Source of the DNA: Sinohyriopsis cumingii
Lineage: Eukaryota; Mollusca; Bivalvia; Unionida; Unionidae
Reading direction: 5' to 3'
DNA: 64,000 bases
Assembly: GCA_028554795.2 (NCBI GenBank)
Contig: CM068824.1
Span: 160,263,630-160,327,629 of the forward strand
Positions 43,901 to 58,900 of the stretch are shown here, piece by piece. The stretch's first letter is position 1. Each line of letters begins with the position of its first letter. The position numbers were made by a program, and so were the translations under genes. The notes beneath the pieces are model-generated. The model was not told where the DNA came from and searched no databases. It was given only the letters and a program-made list of their open reading frames with translations.

Positions 43901-46900
43901 GAGAATTATCAACCCCATTGCTCTAAAGCACCTGTCATTCATGCGTGTCACAGTGTAAGGTACAAAATAAACAAGAGTGTATTATATCCAGTTAACAATA
44001 TGACAATATCTCGTAAACTAAAATCATTATTAGAAATACATTCACTGTGAGTACAAATGACAATCTTTTTGATTCCATGGGTTACAAAAAGTATTATTGA
44101 TGCAAGTTAATGCTGTGTATACTATTTACACTGAAGAACTCGAAACCCATTTGTGTTAATTATGACTACAGATGGCACATAAATGAAAGCCCAGGTGTTG
44201 AATAAACACACCTTGTAACAGCCATAAACTCATTGTTTGAACTTACTGGTAGGATATCAAACACAAAGGTCAATTTATTACAAAGCAAGCCGACCCCAGA
44301 AGCAGACATTGGATTCCTTTTAGCGTGGAGATTTTTTTTAACTATACATACGTATAGAAAGTCGGCCAACATGGGGAAGCCAACTTTGATTTCTTTCTAA
44401 CCAGTTTTCACTGGGATTTTGAAAATAAATAGAAACAACGGACCACATTGAAACGATAACTTCTCACATATTTACACAAAAAGTGATTCCTCACAGTCAT
44501 TGTTATCATGTACATAGCATATATAATGGGGAATAAAAATAAAACAAAATAAACCACATTATAGATCTTCACTATCATGGATAAGTTTGTAGTGCGATGC
44601 TCAAGTAGTGAAGAGGCCTTGCCTCATGCATGGAAAGAAAATGCGTTACCTAAAGCTTCACCTAAGAGGCCTGTAGGTCGACCAAAAAAGTGTGCTAGTG
44701 AGAAGCAGTATGATGTAAAAGAAAATGAACCAGGTGCAAAAAGACATAAAATTGGAGACCCCAGTCAGGAGAGACATGATGCCTACGAAAATGATGATGT
44801 CAGGCGAGGGCATTACAAGCGTTTTACATTAAAGCACAAAGAGGAAGTTGTAAATTTCTCAAAATTGCATGTAAGTTGAGTAACAGCAAGACATTTCAAA
44901 ATCCCCAAATCAACCATTGCAAACTGATTAAAAATAAATTTTTCTCGGCAGCTGAACGAATGGGGACATTTAGCAAGGAGTGGGAGACCAGGATCATATG
45001 GCAATGAGTTAGATGGAAAAATTACAAAGTGGGTTCTAGTCCAACGCGATCTGCAGATCCCTGTTAGTGTGGACACTATATGTGCTTATGCCAAGGAATT
45101 TGTGTCAAGTGAACGTCCAGAAATTGAGTTTCAAGCCGGTAGGAACTGGGCAACTGGTTTTTTAAAATATATCAGTGGCATTCATGTTTGTTCAGTAGTA
45201 CTTGGATTATGTCAGATATCACTGCTGTGTAAATAAAAGATGTTTGAATCGCTTCAGGACAAGCCAGATCTGATCCAAAAATAATTTAAAGTTTGTGGTA
45301 TTAACAGTAACTTGAATGGATGTGAGGACAATACCATAAGAGATACTGAATGTGATGGCAGAGACAGTGAAGAGGACGAATTTGATGGATTTGAGCCTGA
45401 GAAAGTTGAGTGGGCAATTAATAATGTGGACAGATTGAAGGATTTAAATTAAATATATTAGCAGCATTCAAGTTTGTTCAGCAGTACTTGAATTATGTTA
45501 GATATCACTGCTGTGAAAATAATAGATGTTCGGTTTTGGAATTAGTATTTTATCAATCACTCTCATAAACACAAACAATTCATTCTTACCTGTGCTCTTG
45601 TTCTTAACGAATTTGCATCTAGGAAGAAAAGTGTAAACAAACAACACTCACAGCATTTTCTTTTTTAAAAGTTTCTTTAATAAAATTTACATTTGAGTGC
45701 ATTTGCCGATGTAATTTTCAAATGATTTAAAAGGTGTCCCACAACTTATGACTGGAGAAAAACAATGTGTCCCAGAACATAAAGTGCACAAAGAAATTAC
45801 TTTTAAAATAAATTTATGGTGTCCTAAACAATATGCTGTCCCAACATATATGGTAAATATGGTAGTCTGGTTCCCTGAACCTAATATGAAACCTGGAACC
45901 AAACCACAGACAAGCCAGTATCAAGATTTTACTGTAACAATCCATTTCTGTAACTTTTGCTTTTATTCCACAGAACTTATTTCAAGGGTCATTTTCATAA
46001 CATATAGGGTCAAGTCATGCCAGTTGGTAGGTCTATGAATCACACAATTTGCATCCAACTTTACATACTACAGACCTGAATCTGCTACCAAATAAGATGC
46101 TGGCAAATCAGGGTGTACAATTTTTGCTTGACATCATCAATAAAACAGACTTGACTCTGATATAAGGTGGCAAATATGAATCTACAATTTTCAAAGTTGA
46201 GTATGGATTATATGCAAGAAAACTGAATTACTCAGTGAAGTACATGGCAACCTCTTAAACAGTGATCACAAACTCTCAATTAGTAATCACAAACTCTCTA
46301 TCAATAATCACAAACTCTCTATCAATAATGACAAACTCTAACTCAGCAATCATAAATTCCCAATAGGCAATCACAACTCTAACTCAGTAATCATAAATTC
46401 TCAATCACTAATCAAAAACTCTCAAACAGTAATCACAAACTCTAAATCAGTAATCAAAAACTCTCAATCAGTGATCAAAATTATGATAAATTTTAGCTGT
46501 TTAAAAGAGTACCTGGAAATGGGAGGTAAGAACATACAAGAAGAATTATGGGTGATGGGATAATTTTGTGAACCTGACAACCTTTCCAACAGTGCTGGTA
46601 GGTGTTTGAGCTTTGTGATCCCAATGAGGGGTTCATGCATATGACCCACGAAAGCAATGTCATACAATTGAGAGTACATTGTCTGCTTATAGACACTAAT
46701 AGAAAATGACTGGATATTAAAAAATGAACCATACTTCCACCCTATTCCAACTACAGAAATAATCATACTCTACACTTTATATATGGAGTAAAATTGGACT
46801 TTAAAAAAAACATTGCTGCTGATCATGAACCAGCCTATAATTTTTCATACTGATGGCTTAAACATTCCAATTCAACAAAGTGTAATAACTTCAACATCTA

Positions 46901-49900
46901 TCTCTTTGATTTACCTAACTTCAAATGAACTGGGTTGTTCCACTTCATGTACTTTACCTATGCAAATTAGCCAAGCAGGGTCTCCAACCACTGTGCTGAA
47001 AAAACTTTCACACAAAATAACCCTTGGTGCAATTGTCTGTCGAAAAGGTAATTTGTACAATAGTGTCTGTTTATCTCTGACTGGCTTTACCTTTAAGCTG
47101 AATCCATGTCAATTAACTATATAAATTGTCCCATGCTGACATGTTTGCAAGAGTGTTAGGCATGACTGTTCACTATTTATATAGGCTATAAGTTATGGGC
47201 ATATATCATGGTGTCAAGAAACCAATCAATCTCTCTCTCTCTGCCCCCCACTCCCGATCTTTCCTTCATAAGATTTGATGGCAGTCGTGTTTTTACAAAC
47301 ACAAACATGTCATGGGTTTGGGAGTCAAAAACTGTTTTGGCATGACACTTTGTACAAATGTTAAGAGGGGTTAGACTGCATATACCTAAGTTAATGCTCA
47401 AAATCCCAAATCAAAGCAGTGGACCAGAAAAGTCCTTGGTAAATATACTGCATATTTAAAAGTCTTTGGTAAATATACTGCATATTTAAAAGTACTTGGT
47501 AAATATATTGCATATTCAGAATTACATACCCTCAGTTCATCTAAGCTCACTTTCTTAAGACCCACGAGGATGTCATACTGTATCTTTGCCTGCAGCACTA
47601 CATTTTTCTTCAAAAGTGGAGCATAGGTAAAAATGTCTTCTGCTCTATCACATTTGCTGATAGATTGGCAACTGGGACCAAGAGCATATAAATGGAAACA
47701 CAAGTCCTTGCTTTCAATGGCACCTGTAATAAATACAACAATGTAAATTGATGGATCATGATTAACACTAGCAATCATTATCAAATACAATGAAACCCAG
47801 CTATACCATCCTTCATTACGACACAAATTCAGATATAACATGATTGTGGCATGGCTTCTGTAATACATGCAGCAATTTTAATTGATGAATTATGATTAAC
47901 ACACAGGAATTATTATCAAATATAATGTATCTTTTATGAAATCAATGGAAGAAATTAAGAAAATATTTGGCAGACTTGTTTCTTGCAAGGTTTCTATTCC
48001 TTCTCTGCAAGCTGCATGTGCAAATAGTGAAAAAAATGTACCCATCATTTCATACTAGTTTCCTATCTGATATTTATGAATTCCAAAAACTGAAATCAGC
48101 ATTAAATTTTAGTACTGTCATTACCCTAAGTCTCTGGACATTAAAAAATAATTACTTTTCTTTCTATTTAAATAAATTATATGCTAATGAAATTCATAAT
48201 ATTTCCACACTGTCATACCCATAAAATAAATATGTATTTTCATGCTTGTCTATCAATGTTCCCCATAAGATAGATGCTGGTTGAAAGTGGTCTGGATGGG
48301 TAAACTACCTTTCAGTAGCTTCTTGCTTGCCAAAATTCACACTTTCTAGATGATGTATATAAGTGATTTCTTATACAAATCAGAATACTGGTTGGAATTC
48401 TTTCTATTTGCAAAACTATGACTGTCTGCTCATGTTGTATATGTACTACCAATGGTGATAAGTATGAACAGTGACCAGTACCCACCACTGAATGGCTCTA
48501 AATGACATCTGATTTTGGTAAACTCTAGGTTAACTTATGAATTATGGCAGATTATTATCATGTTGCTTAATCTCTCTGACATATAAAGTTTTAACAAAAT
48601 CAACTGATTAAAGCCCAACAAGTCACAGTCATTGATAGAAATTTGACCATGATACAGGTAATAATAAAATAGGCTGATTGGAGTGAGTTCTAATATCAAG
48701 CATGTTTTGTGATGTTAATCGTTTCTGACAACAGAAATGTCTACAGTATCCATATTATGTTACCTCTGAAAATCTGAAAAATATTTCAATTTGTTTTTTT
48801 CAAAAATGTCTGAGCCAACCTTGACATTACAAGTTTAAATAAGGTGATTTCTGCTCTAAATATGCAAATAAACCAAATTACTTAGACTGGTTCAAGAACT
48901 CAAGTGTTTCTGATTTAATGTTCATGACTGCTTTGTTTCCATTAGTAACCTCTCCAATGGTTTAAATAAAATAAATCTGCAGTCATATGTTGACTTAATG
49001 TAATGTTGATGACTATTAATTTACAATAATGAAAGTGCTTAATTAATCAATCTGACCCACTGTCATAATAAGATTTTTTTTCTCTCTTTATCATCACCTC
49101 TAACAAGTTTGCAACTTGCTTTGTTATGGAACTTCATAAAACAAGCTCTGGAGAATGTCAGCTGTTTTTGTTTTCTGCCTATTGAAACACCTTCAGTTAA
49201 TCCATTTGATAATGAGAGTAACCAAAAGGTTTCACTGTCTAATTTGTCACTTATACATTCTGAGCACAGGTAAAACATTCCTTAACTGACGTTCCATCTT
49301 GATTTGTTATCATCAGCTTTAACAAACTATTGTTGTCCAGAAATGTTAGGTACTATTCAAAATTATTATAAATTTTGAAAATAAATAGTCTGTAAAATTG
49401 GATAATCTGTATGACAGTACTAACACTAAAGAAAGAACTGCAAAAAGGGTTCAGTACCTTATAATGTCTTGCAAGTTAAACAAATTTGTGAACTTCAGGT
49501 GAAAAGAAAAATGGGCGAGTTTAATTACAAAAACATTGCATTATATCTCACCTGAGAAGTTTTTGAACACATATAAAATCTTAAAGCTGCTACTTCACAT
49601 TAAATATTTTAAATTCTTTATTCCTTAAATTCTTTAAATTCTTTTATATACCTCTTTTAATCAGCTTTTAAAAATATCAATTGCAGAAGACAAATAGTGA
49701 CATCTGAAATAAGGAAAATTCTCCACAATTTTAGCAGAATTTCTCTCCTGCATATTATATTTAATAATAAAGATGTATCCATATAGAACAGATAGTCAAT
49801 CAAATTAAAGAAAGCTCAGTTTAATATATAAGGGCAAAAGTCTAGTTGAATAAGGGCCATAACTCCATTAAATTTGTCACAAAATGTGGAAAACTAAAAC

Positions 49901-52900
49901 CCATGTCTGACCTAATTTTTCTTAATATAAATCCCCAAATTAAAATCTAGTATCAATCCATCAAGTTACTGAGTGGAAATGAATTAAAAACAGAGGGAGA
50001 AAAAAAAGAAAATGGATGTATGACAAATGAATATGCAGAACAGATGTATATGGTAAGACTATATGCCAAGTCCTGAAAATAAGCCCACCTTTGAAAAACA
50101 TCACTGGGCCAAGAGACAAAGTCCCTAATGCTGAGCTCCTGGGATCCTCAATGACATGACCAAGGCAGAACTGAGGAGACAGGACACCTGACTTATTACG
50201 AGACTTGATGGCTGAGAAGGAATGATCCAAGGTGAAAGAGTGACTTTGCCAACCATCTGTAACAACTGTTGTCTACAAATAGAAAGAGTGACAAATATTT
50301 TTATATATTTGGGTCAGTTCTGGTGGGTGTAAGGTGTTCATGTCATGATCTGTTGTCAAATGCCTCAATCTCATCTGCCAATTAAAATCTGTTATAACTG
50401 TATGCATTTTTTTATTTGGTATCCAGTAATCTGTGCAAAAAGAAAAGCAAAGGCAAAGATGGAAATCAAAGGTCTGGTCATGGTGTATGCATAAACATAC
50501 ACAGTACACCTGTTCAACTTTTTCAGACATATGTGGATATCATCTTTGCAAGAAAACTTTTTTTGTGTTTAGATTTTTTTCAGGAAATTCGTTGCAATGG
50601 TGACTGATCATGCAATTACAACAATTAAACACAGTTTACAAAGGTCAAATTTTTGCAAGAAAATTCTGGAAGGAATTTAAACTAATTATTCAGAATTTAA
50701 TATTAAAGCTGACTCCTGAAACCTCCAATACTTAAATACAAGAACCTAAAATACTGCTGAGGGATCTACACTTAAGATTTCATCTACCATTTTGGTCTCA
50801 GCAAATCATTATGGGATCAAAGAGAACTCTTTTGTATTGAAAAAATCTGTATAAAAAAATATTTTAAAAAATGCTGTCAATGTGAGTCATTTATCATTTT
50901 ACGTAACAATAACCTACTAGACATCTAGCATATGGATAGTACTGTAACAAAACAAGCGGACCATGACAACTGTTGCTTGTGTATCTTATAAAAACAACTC
51001 TTATGGCATATCTATACTTTGCATCTACAGATATGGTTGGTAGTACAACAGCATCATTTGTCCAATACTGTAAAGCCTATATGTTTGGATGCTTTATATC
51101 AATACTTGTCAAATTCGATTGAGGTTTTTCAGAGGCACTGTTGACTTTTTCTATTTTCAACTAAAGTGGGAATATTTCATGGAAGCCTACCATAATTTGC
51201 ACAAAACTGAAAAGCCTCTTTTGACTGGATGCTGTCACTCAGATTTGGTTGAATTTTGTCTTTAAACAGTCTCTTAAAGGCTTTTCGATTTTAAGCAATT
51301 ATGGCCATATCTAAGGACAAATTAGCCTCAATTATACAGACTTGAAAGACATTTCTCAATGGATGATTTGTGTCAAACTTTGGTAAATTTTGTTAAACAG
51401 TTTTTGAAAACAAGTTTTCTGAGAAGAAATTTTTTAAAAAATCTATTTTTAACTTTTACCTAAGTTATGGAAGCTTTCATAGTAGTGATTCTAATCATGC
51501 AAAGTGCAGAAAGTACTGAACAAAATCCACGGCCTTCATATTGGTGAGAGGAGAATATGACCCAGCCACTTTAAATAGCAGATCATGACTAGAGCTTAAA
51601 CATCGACCATGTGATCTGATGTAATGGTCATTCAAATCAATGTAATGTAATATCTAATAGGGGGTTTTCCCCAAAGGTGACGCTAATAAAACCAGCTCCA
51701 AATCGCAGATGTTTACAGCAGGCGTCGAAAGGTGCTTCCATGAGAATGGTGGAGAGGCATCAAAGCACGATTCCATGCAAATCAGGCAGAGGCATCCAAA
51801 GGCACTTCCATGAGAATGGAGTAGAGGTGTCCAAAGGCACTAATATGAAGTAATGAAGTAAAATTTTTAAAGAAAAAAAGCTTCCAAGGATTGTTCAATC
51901 TGATGAAAAGGTACAACATGGAAGGTGTCTGTTAGGCTGCTTGTAAGACTGTATTTACCAGAAACAAGTAAAAGCAGTAACTGATTCATGGGATATGGTA
52001 TCAGTCCCTCCATCCAAGAAATTCTACATTTACTAGTGATATTCATTTAAAACAGAATAAAACAAAGTAGTGTAGTTTAAAAATAGTTTTACCTGTCCTG
52101 TTAAAGTGCTACCATCTAAACCTTCCACATAACTGATAACAACATGATGCCAGTCACCCAGGGGTAGAATATTCTTACGAGCTGTTTCCTGTACAACCAA
52201 TTCAACCCCAGCTGTCTCACTTGTCAGTCTAGCAGAAAAAATATACACAGACAAAATACAGTTCATTTAATCATAACAGTCAAACAAAGGGGTCACTGTT
52301 CTGCTAATAAAATGTTCACAATGAATCACACACTGTTTCTCTATACTTAAATGGCTTCCTCTGTCAAACAAAGACCTTGAGAAAAACAATATTTTTTTTT
52401 AAAACCTTGATTTTATATTATCTAAAACTCATTACAAGAAAGGTTTTAACTTAAAAACAACCCACCAGATGCTATTAATGAATATATAACACAGTTGCAG
52501 TCAATGTGCCTTTTAGGTCACTGATGTCAGAAAGCAACAGTCTTAAAACAGCCACATAATAATTATAAAGTTGTTAAGCAACCAAGTGTTGCTAAGTAAC
52601 CATGTGTTGTTAAGTAACCAAGTGTCCTAACAGGTCAATTTTCTTAGTTCCCTGTCTGCTGGAAAAACTGCATACTCAAAAACAATACTCCAACAATACT
52701 GGATAATCTGCTAGAAAGAAAAAACATTTCATATACTAAACCTGCAATTTATTCCAATACTTTTTAGAAATTCAGGCTGTAATGATCTAGATAAATGAGC
52801 AGCAGCAAAAGCCATCAAATAGTGTAAATTCACTGTTATTCAAAGGGTACCATGAATTTCTAGCCAGACACACTTAAAGAAATGATGTTCTACTGATGGA

Positions 52901-55900
52901 AAAGAATTTGCAGGAATTCACAAAATATCATTTTCATCCCTCCTTTTATCATATTTAATTGGTGAGTACTGAAAACATCTCAGATCGTTCTTTTAGAAAC
53001 TCCAGCAAAATAAATTGATAAACCATGTGACCGCAGTTATCATTCAAAGTAGTCTTAAAATACCATAGTTACTCTAATAGAAGCCCTCTTCTAATAAACG
53101 CCTTCCTTTTTCCCCCAAAGAAAAGAAATTCCTACATTATAGAGGTTTATAGATCAGTACATATCCATTATGGAATGTCCAAAAACAGTACATGAGTAAT
53201 CCAATGACTGTTACAAAAATCAAAACAACTTAATTTAGAAAAGTCTTCAGTCAAACAGTGATGTATGGTATTAAAAAGAATTCAGCTCAGACACAACAAA
53301 ATCAACACATTACCCCCTTTGGAAATTGTAATGCCCATGGGGTATATATTAGAATAACTATCGTATATCACCAAATGGGGTTGATAAAATCCATTCATGC
53401 ATGTCTGTTGTATCCTGCTCATAAGTCATCACAGACAAATAAACGAGTCAAGACTTTTGACCCTAAAATCAATATCAGTGTGCTAACAACTTATGTGTGT
53501 GTGTGCGTGGTTAGATTTTTAATGTAGCTTTAACAATTTTAGTCATATCCCTACGATATATGCAGTGTGGCAGTTTATAGTGATGTCTAGCACTGGGGCA
53601 TCATGCCACATGTCTGTCCCACCCAGTTACATTATCCTGACACTAGGCCAACCAGTCCTAACATTAACCTATTAATGATGAGTGCCAAGCAAGCTAGCTA
53701 CTAGTAACATTTTTAAAGTTTTGGTATGACGGGTTCAAACCTGTGACCTCCTGCATCTGAGGTGGATGCTCTAACCACTTAGGTTTCTATAGCAGTTGCC
53801 ACTATCAACTCGTTTATTGCAAACCAATGAAATACAAAGTAAAATTTGTCCACAATATCAAAACATGTTGTTGGTCAGAACATCATAATTTTATTCCGAA
53901 CCAGTAACATACTGCAAAATGTGTTTTAGTGAAAATCCCATATTAAATACCACCACCATTCTTTCAAGAAAAGTGGTGATAACAAGAGTTGTTTAGTTTT
54001 AGATGGCCACTACATTTGCCACACTCGAAGTCAAATGAGCAAGCTGTCATTCAAGACCTGCAACATATTGCAATAGTGAAAAGCCCATCAATACAACCAT
54101 GAAGACTTTCAAGATGGCAACTAAGGCAGACATTTTGAAAGTCAGACAATCGTGACTTTAACACAAGACCAACTACCAAGTGTCTCATGCAAAACATTAT
54201 GTGGTTATGAGTACCTACTTAGAACTAGTCATCAAAAGATTTTCACGATAAACAGTCCACATTCTTGACCAATATCAATATCATAAGACGTCTGTTGATA
54301 TTAGCATCTATTCAGGAGAAACAGTAATAAAAAGACTATCCAGATGGCTACTATGATGAATGCTGGAAATCAGCTCAATACCAGTTTTATTTCTGACCAT
54401 CTATACATGCCATAAAAAGTTTTTTAGTGAAAACACCATGATGAGCTGAACATTTATGCAGGCAATAGTATCAATAACAAGACATCCCAGATGGCAGCCA
54501 TGGTGACAATGTTGGATAACAGACAGTTTCATTTATGACCAAGTGCAGGTCATAAAAAGTCTTTTAGTAAAAATACCATGATAATATGACTATCCATGCA
54601 TTTAGGAGTGGAGAAAAAAAAAATGTGATTTTTTTCTTCTCAAAATGGCCACCATAATGGATGTCTAAGAGCAACTACTTTCAGTCAGAACCAACCAGAC
54701 CTCAGAATAAAACAGTATGCCAAGTTTTCTGACTTTCCTCCATGTAGTTTATTAAGAGTCATGACACCAAAAAACTGCTCACTGACAACAGATGCAAGGT
54801 GAAAGCATAAGCTCTCAAGTATGCCAAAAAAATTTAATGCAGGGACCCAACGAACAATGATTATTCTGTGAAAACAATGGGGCCACTCTCCCAATTCATA
54901 GAAATTTATGTACTAACACAAATATCTTTTCATTTTGTCAGAACCATGAAAATTGATACCCACAAAAATAAACAAATTCGCAGTACATGAAATAAAAGAA
55001 TCAGAGTAGGAAGAAATACCTGAATATGAGAGATCCATCTTCTGGTTTGGTCCATACTTCAAACATTTTTTCTCTGGTCCCAACTGATACAAGATGGAGG
55101 CAATTATCAAGAGAGATACCATGCCTACTACTGGATGCTGTGTGCTGAGGTGTGACAAAAGTATCTGTAATGTTAAAACAGGAGTAACATGAATGGCACA
55201 TTGTCCACTGTGTAGGCATTGGTTGGTAAACATTAGAGATTATTGACCAATGGGGCTCAGTGACCTAGATCTAACATGAAGGCATGTACTTTTGAACAAA
55301 TGTTACAGTGAAGAAACCATAATGTTCTTATTTGACTTAACCATGAACTTGACATCTGAGCTACATACCCCACAAAAGGTTTCCTAATAACCACAAATGC
55401 AATTCATTAATAAAGTTTAGTCAAGGATAAAGCTAGAATGAAAGTTATTCTGCTGAAACTATTTTTCTACAATGACCCTAACACATTTTGGTCCCAAAAT
55501 CAAAAGACTTATTCTATACCTGAATAGAAAACCCGCCACAAATTCTGGTAAAGGTACAGGGTCTAGAACTAAAGTTATTATGCAAAAAACCATACTTCCT
55601 CTTTTGATCTTTCAATCCAAAAATCAACTGGCTCCTTTCTTACCTAATGTGCCAATCAACCGTATACTTGTCATGACAGTTATTGGTCCAGAGCTTAATT
55701 TCTTATGCAGAAACCTTGACCTCTAACACTCTGACCACAAAATCAATAAGGTTCTTTTATACCTAAGTGCAAACCATTCATAAAAATTGCTAACTGTAGA
55801 TGGTGGAGAAATCAAACTTTGTTGTGCAACCATTTTCTCTTCTTTCAGTCACAGTAACCTTGACCTTTGACCTTTTGAACTCCAAATCAATAGGGTTCAT

Positions 55901-58900
55901 AATTACGCCAAATACAAACTATCCACAAAGTTTTGTAAGTAATGATTGTGATAAACGTATTAGTTTTTGTGCCGAAACAATTTTTCAGTCAGTGACCTCA
56001 ATCTTTGACCTTTTGATCCTGAAATCAACAAGGTTCTTTCTCACCCCACATGCAATCCATCCACAACATTTGCTAACTGTAGATGGTTGACATCTCAAGT
56101 TTGTGTCTGGAAAGGAAATTGGTAACTGATGGATGGACAAGATCATAAAATAATACCCTCTGCTTTATGGCATAGTCACTGGGATTTGATTATTTGGTTT
56201 AAATATGCATTTTGGCACAATGCCTGTGCACATGTTCATGCATAGAATTTTCAGTTAGGGACTCTGGATCCAAACTCCTGACCTGCAGATCCAGGATCTA
56301 TTCTAGGAAAAGCCATTGTCATCCAACTGATTTCAAAAACATTGTGCACAAAGAAAAAGCAATAATGTAATGTGGGAAAATTGCAATAAATTTTGCAAGC
56401 CCTATTTTGTTTATTTCATTCAATTTCCCTTATATTTAATGAATCCCCTACCCCCAAGGGCACACACATGATGCAGCTGCTCCACATAAACTGCCCAGAT
56501 AAGTAGCAGTTTATGTCAACTAAGTGGCATCTATTAAGTTAAATAAATAATAAATTCCTGAACGTGTAAAAACTATAAATTAAAACAAAATTCTCAATCA
56601 AAACCATAAATGTAACAAAATTTTAACCATTAACTAAGGTAATGGTTAACTAGGAATTCAGCCTCTACAAATTGCCTGTTGATGCATGTATGTACAGGTA
56701 TCAATTCAAATAATCATCAAAGAAAGCCCTAAATCTTACATATTTGGTACTGTATGTAAATGCTTATAAGTCCATCTGCAAAGTGCACAGACCCAGATCT
56801 GATGTCACATAATATGCTGACAGATCTGGATCTCTACAGTTTGTTATAAGTAATCAGAAGAACAAACAATACAGACCTTGATCTGCAGGTGTATTATGTT
56901 ATCGAGGATCACAATCTTTGTTGTCTACAGTTTGACTCGACTAATAAGGGAGTAAATACAGTAGCTATTGTTGTAGTGGACATCTCATCATCTATATGAA
57001 TGTATCTATAGGTTTCTCACATATCTCTCAAAACTATTATATTGCTGACTTTTCATATTATGAAAACACGAATTGACAGAATCTTCCAAATGTGACGGAC
57101 CATTGTAGGATCATCAAGCCTTAGTGAGTAGGATGTCCTAGGTGTTCCTGCCAAGTCCCTTGAACAAATCTTATTCCTGAGTGTAGGAATTCTGTCTCCT
57201 ACCCACATGCATTGGGAAAATTCATTTTATTAGCTAAAGCACCCATTAATTCTGTGAACAAGTTTCAAGAAATGAGAAGTCTGTGTATGATTTGTGCATT
57301 CCAAACTACAACATGAAGTGACCGACATTACAAAGGGTAGGCGTTAACCTTTTGGATTAGTTTTTTTTCTAGATCCATGTAAAATATGGGATAACTCTCT
57401 CTGGTGGGCAAAAGAAGCTGTGATTTAAGAGTTTACAACAGACTTGGGAAGACTTAAATCAACTACATTCCTTTCCATATCGGTTTCATCAAAATAGAAT
57501 TTTGTATCCACACTAGAGAGATAATCTTGACCTGTAAATTTTACTGTGTTGCTACTGACACCATCATCCACAAGCTGACACCACAAGGCAACACTAAAGC
57601 CCTTCTGGAATGGTGGCCATGTGAGGGAGCTAAGTAGTGAGGTTTGAATGGCAGATATCCCCCACACTTCTTGATAGTGAAGTTTCTTCTCTGCCTCAAC
57701 AGTATCTGCAAATATACATATGATATTGTTGCTGACCAAGAGATTTCTTATAAATATAAACAGTTTGTGCACTCAAAGAAAAATCAGCATATATATTTCA
57801 CATTTAAAATATGTTTTTACTTACAGTTACTGGCAAAAATAAACATTTTGAGTCCAATGACAATCATTTTTTTCATTTTTACGAATAATTGTTATATGTT
57901 CATGTGAACCAATCAATGTCGCATTTGTCATTTTTATTTTGGTATGCATACCTAGACCAGAAAGTTGGATTTTTTCATTTTATTTCATAAGCTTTCTTTG
58001 TGATTTATATTTATTTTACTAAACAGTACCCTCTGTCAATGCAGGTTTAGTCTACTTTTCTGAACAGATAATCTGACCTTGTCAATATAGTCACATTCCT
58101 TTATGCCACAGTATGGTAGATGAAGATATGCTGCATGGAAATTGTTGTATTTAGAGTTTAGGGATCATTTTCAAATAATTTAGGGATAATTAAAACATAC
58201 AGTTATGAATGCAAGTTAATGCAATGTTTTTTTGCAGTAAAACAATTTGAGAACTGAGTATTAGCCACAAGACAACCTGTGTTCCAAATGACTTTTATTA
58301 GCTACAAGACAACCCGTGTTCCAATTGACTTTTATTAGTTACAAGACAACCTGTGTTCCAAATGACTTATTAACTACAAGACAACCTGTGTTCCAAATGA
58401 CTTTTATTAACTACAAGACAACCTGTGTTCCAAATGACTTTTATTAACTACAAGACAACCTGTGTTCCAAATGACTTTTATTAGCTACAAGACAACCTGT
58501 GTTCCAAATGACTTTTATTAACTACAAGACAACCTGTGTTCCAAATGACTTTTATTATCTACAAGACAACCTGTGTTCCAAATGACTTTTATTAACTACA
58601 AGACAACCTGTGTTCCAAATGACTTTTATTAGCTACAAGACATCCTGTGTTCCAAATGACTTTTATGGACAGAGATAACAAAGAACTTAAAAAACTTGGT
58701 TAATGTATAAAAAAATCCAATTTTTTATGACATTATAATACACCTTTTAGAAAAAAACACTGTGGTACTAAAACCTTTCTATACATGGTGGATTTTTAGA
58801 AAAAGTGGAACAACTGGATTGTAACATAAACCAAACTGACAACACATAAAAGAAATCTTTACAACATATTACAATCTAGCTGCCTTAATTCTACCCAAGC

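Larger units (their letters stand above)
42644..45862 (+). mobile_element. Tc1/mariner (pogo-like) DNA transposon, inactive, TA target site
   Basis: Terminal inverted repeats of about 26 bp: left CCGTATTTACCGCATATATT then GGGACA; the right end reads CCATATTTACCATATATGTT then GGGACA in reverse complement (22 of 26 alike). Both ends are flanked by TA, the target duplication of this superfamily. It carries the transposase remnant at 44577-45452. A block of about 300 bp near the left end (42720-43035) is repeated at 43515-43810, and a diverged terminal-like sequence sits at 43504. The 3.2-kb unit may therefore be two copies fused or nested. Confidence 0.8.

Noticed and set aside
51455..51845. Second complete MITE
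   Set aside because: Homology to the 62.9-kb element is clear but no terminal repeats or TTAA pair could be found, so it is kept only as an eroded relative.
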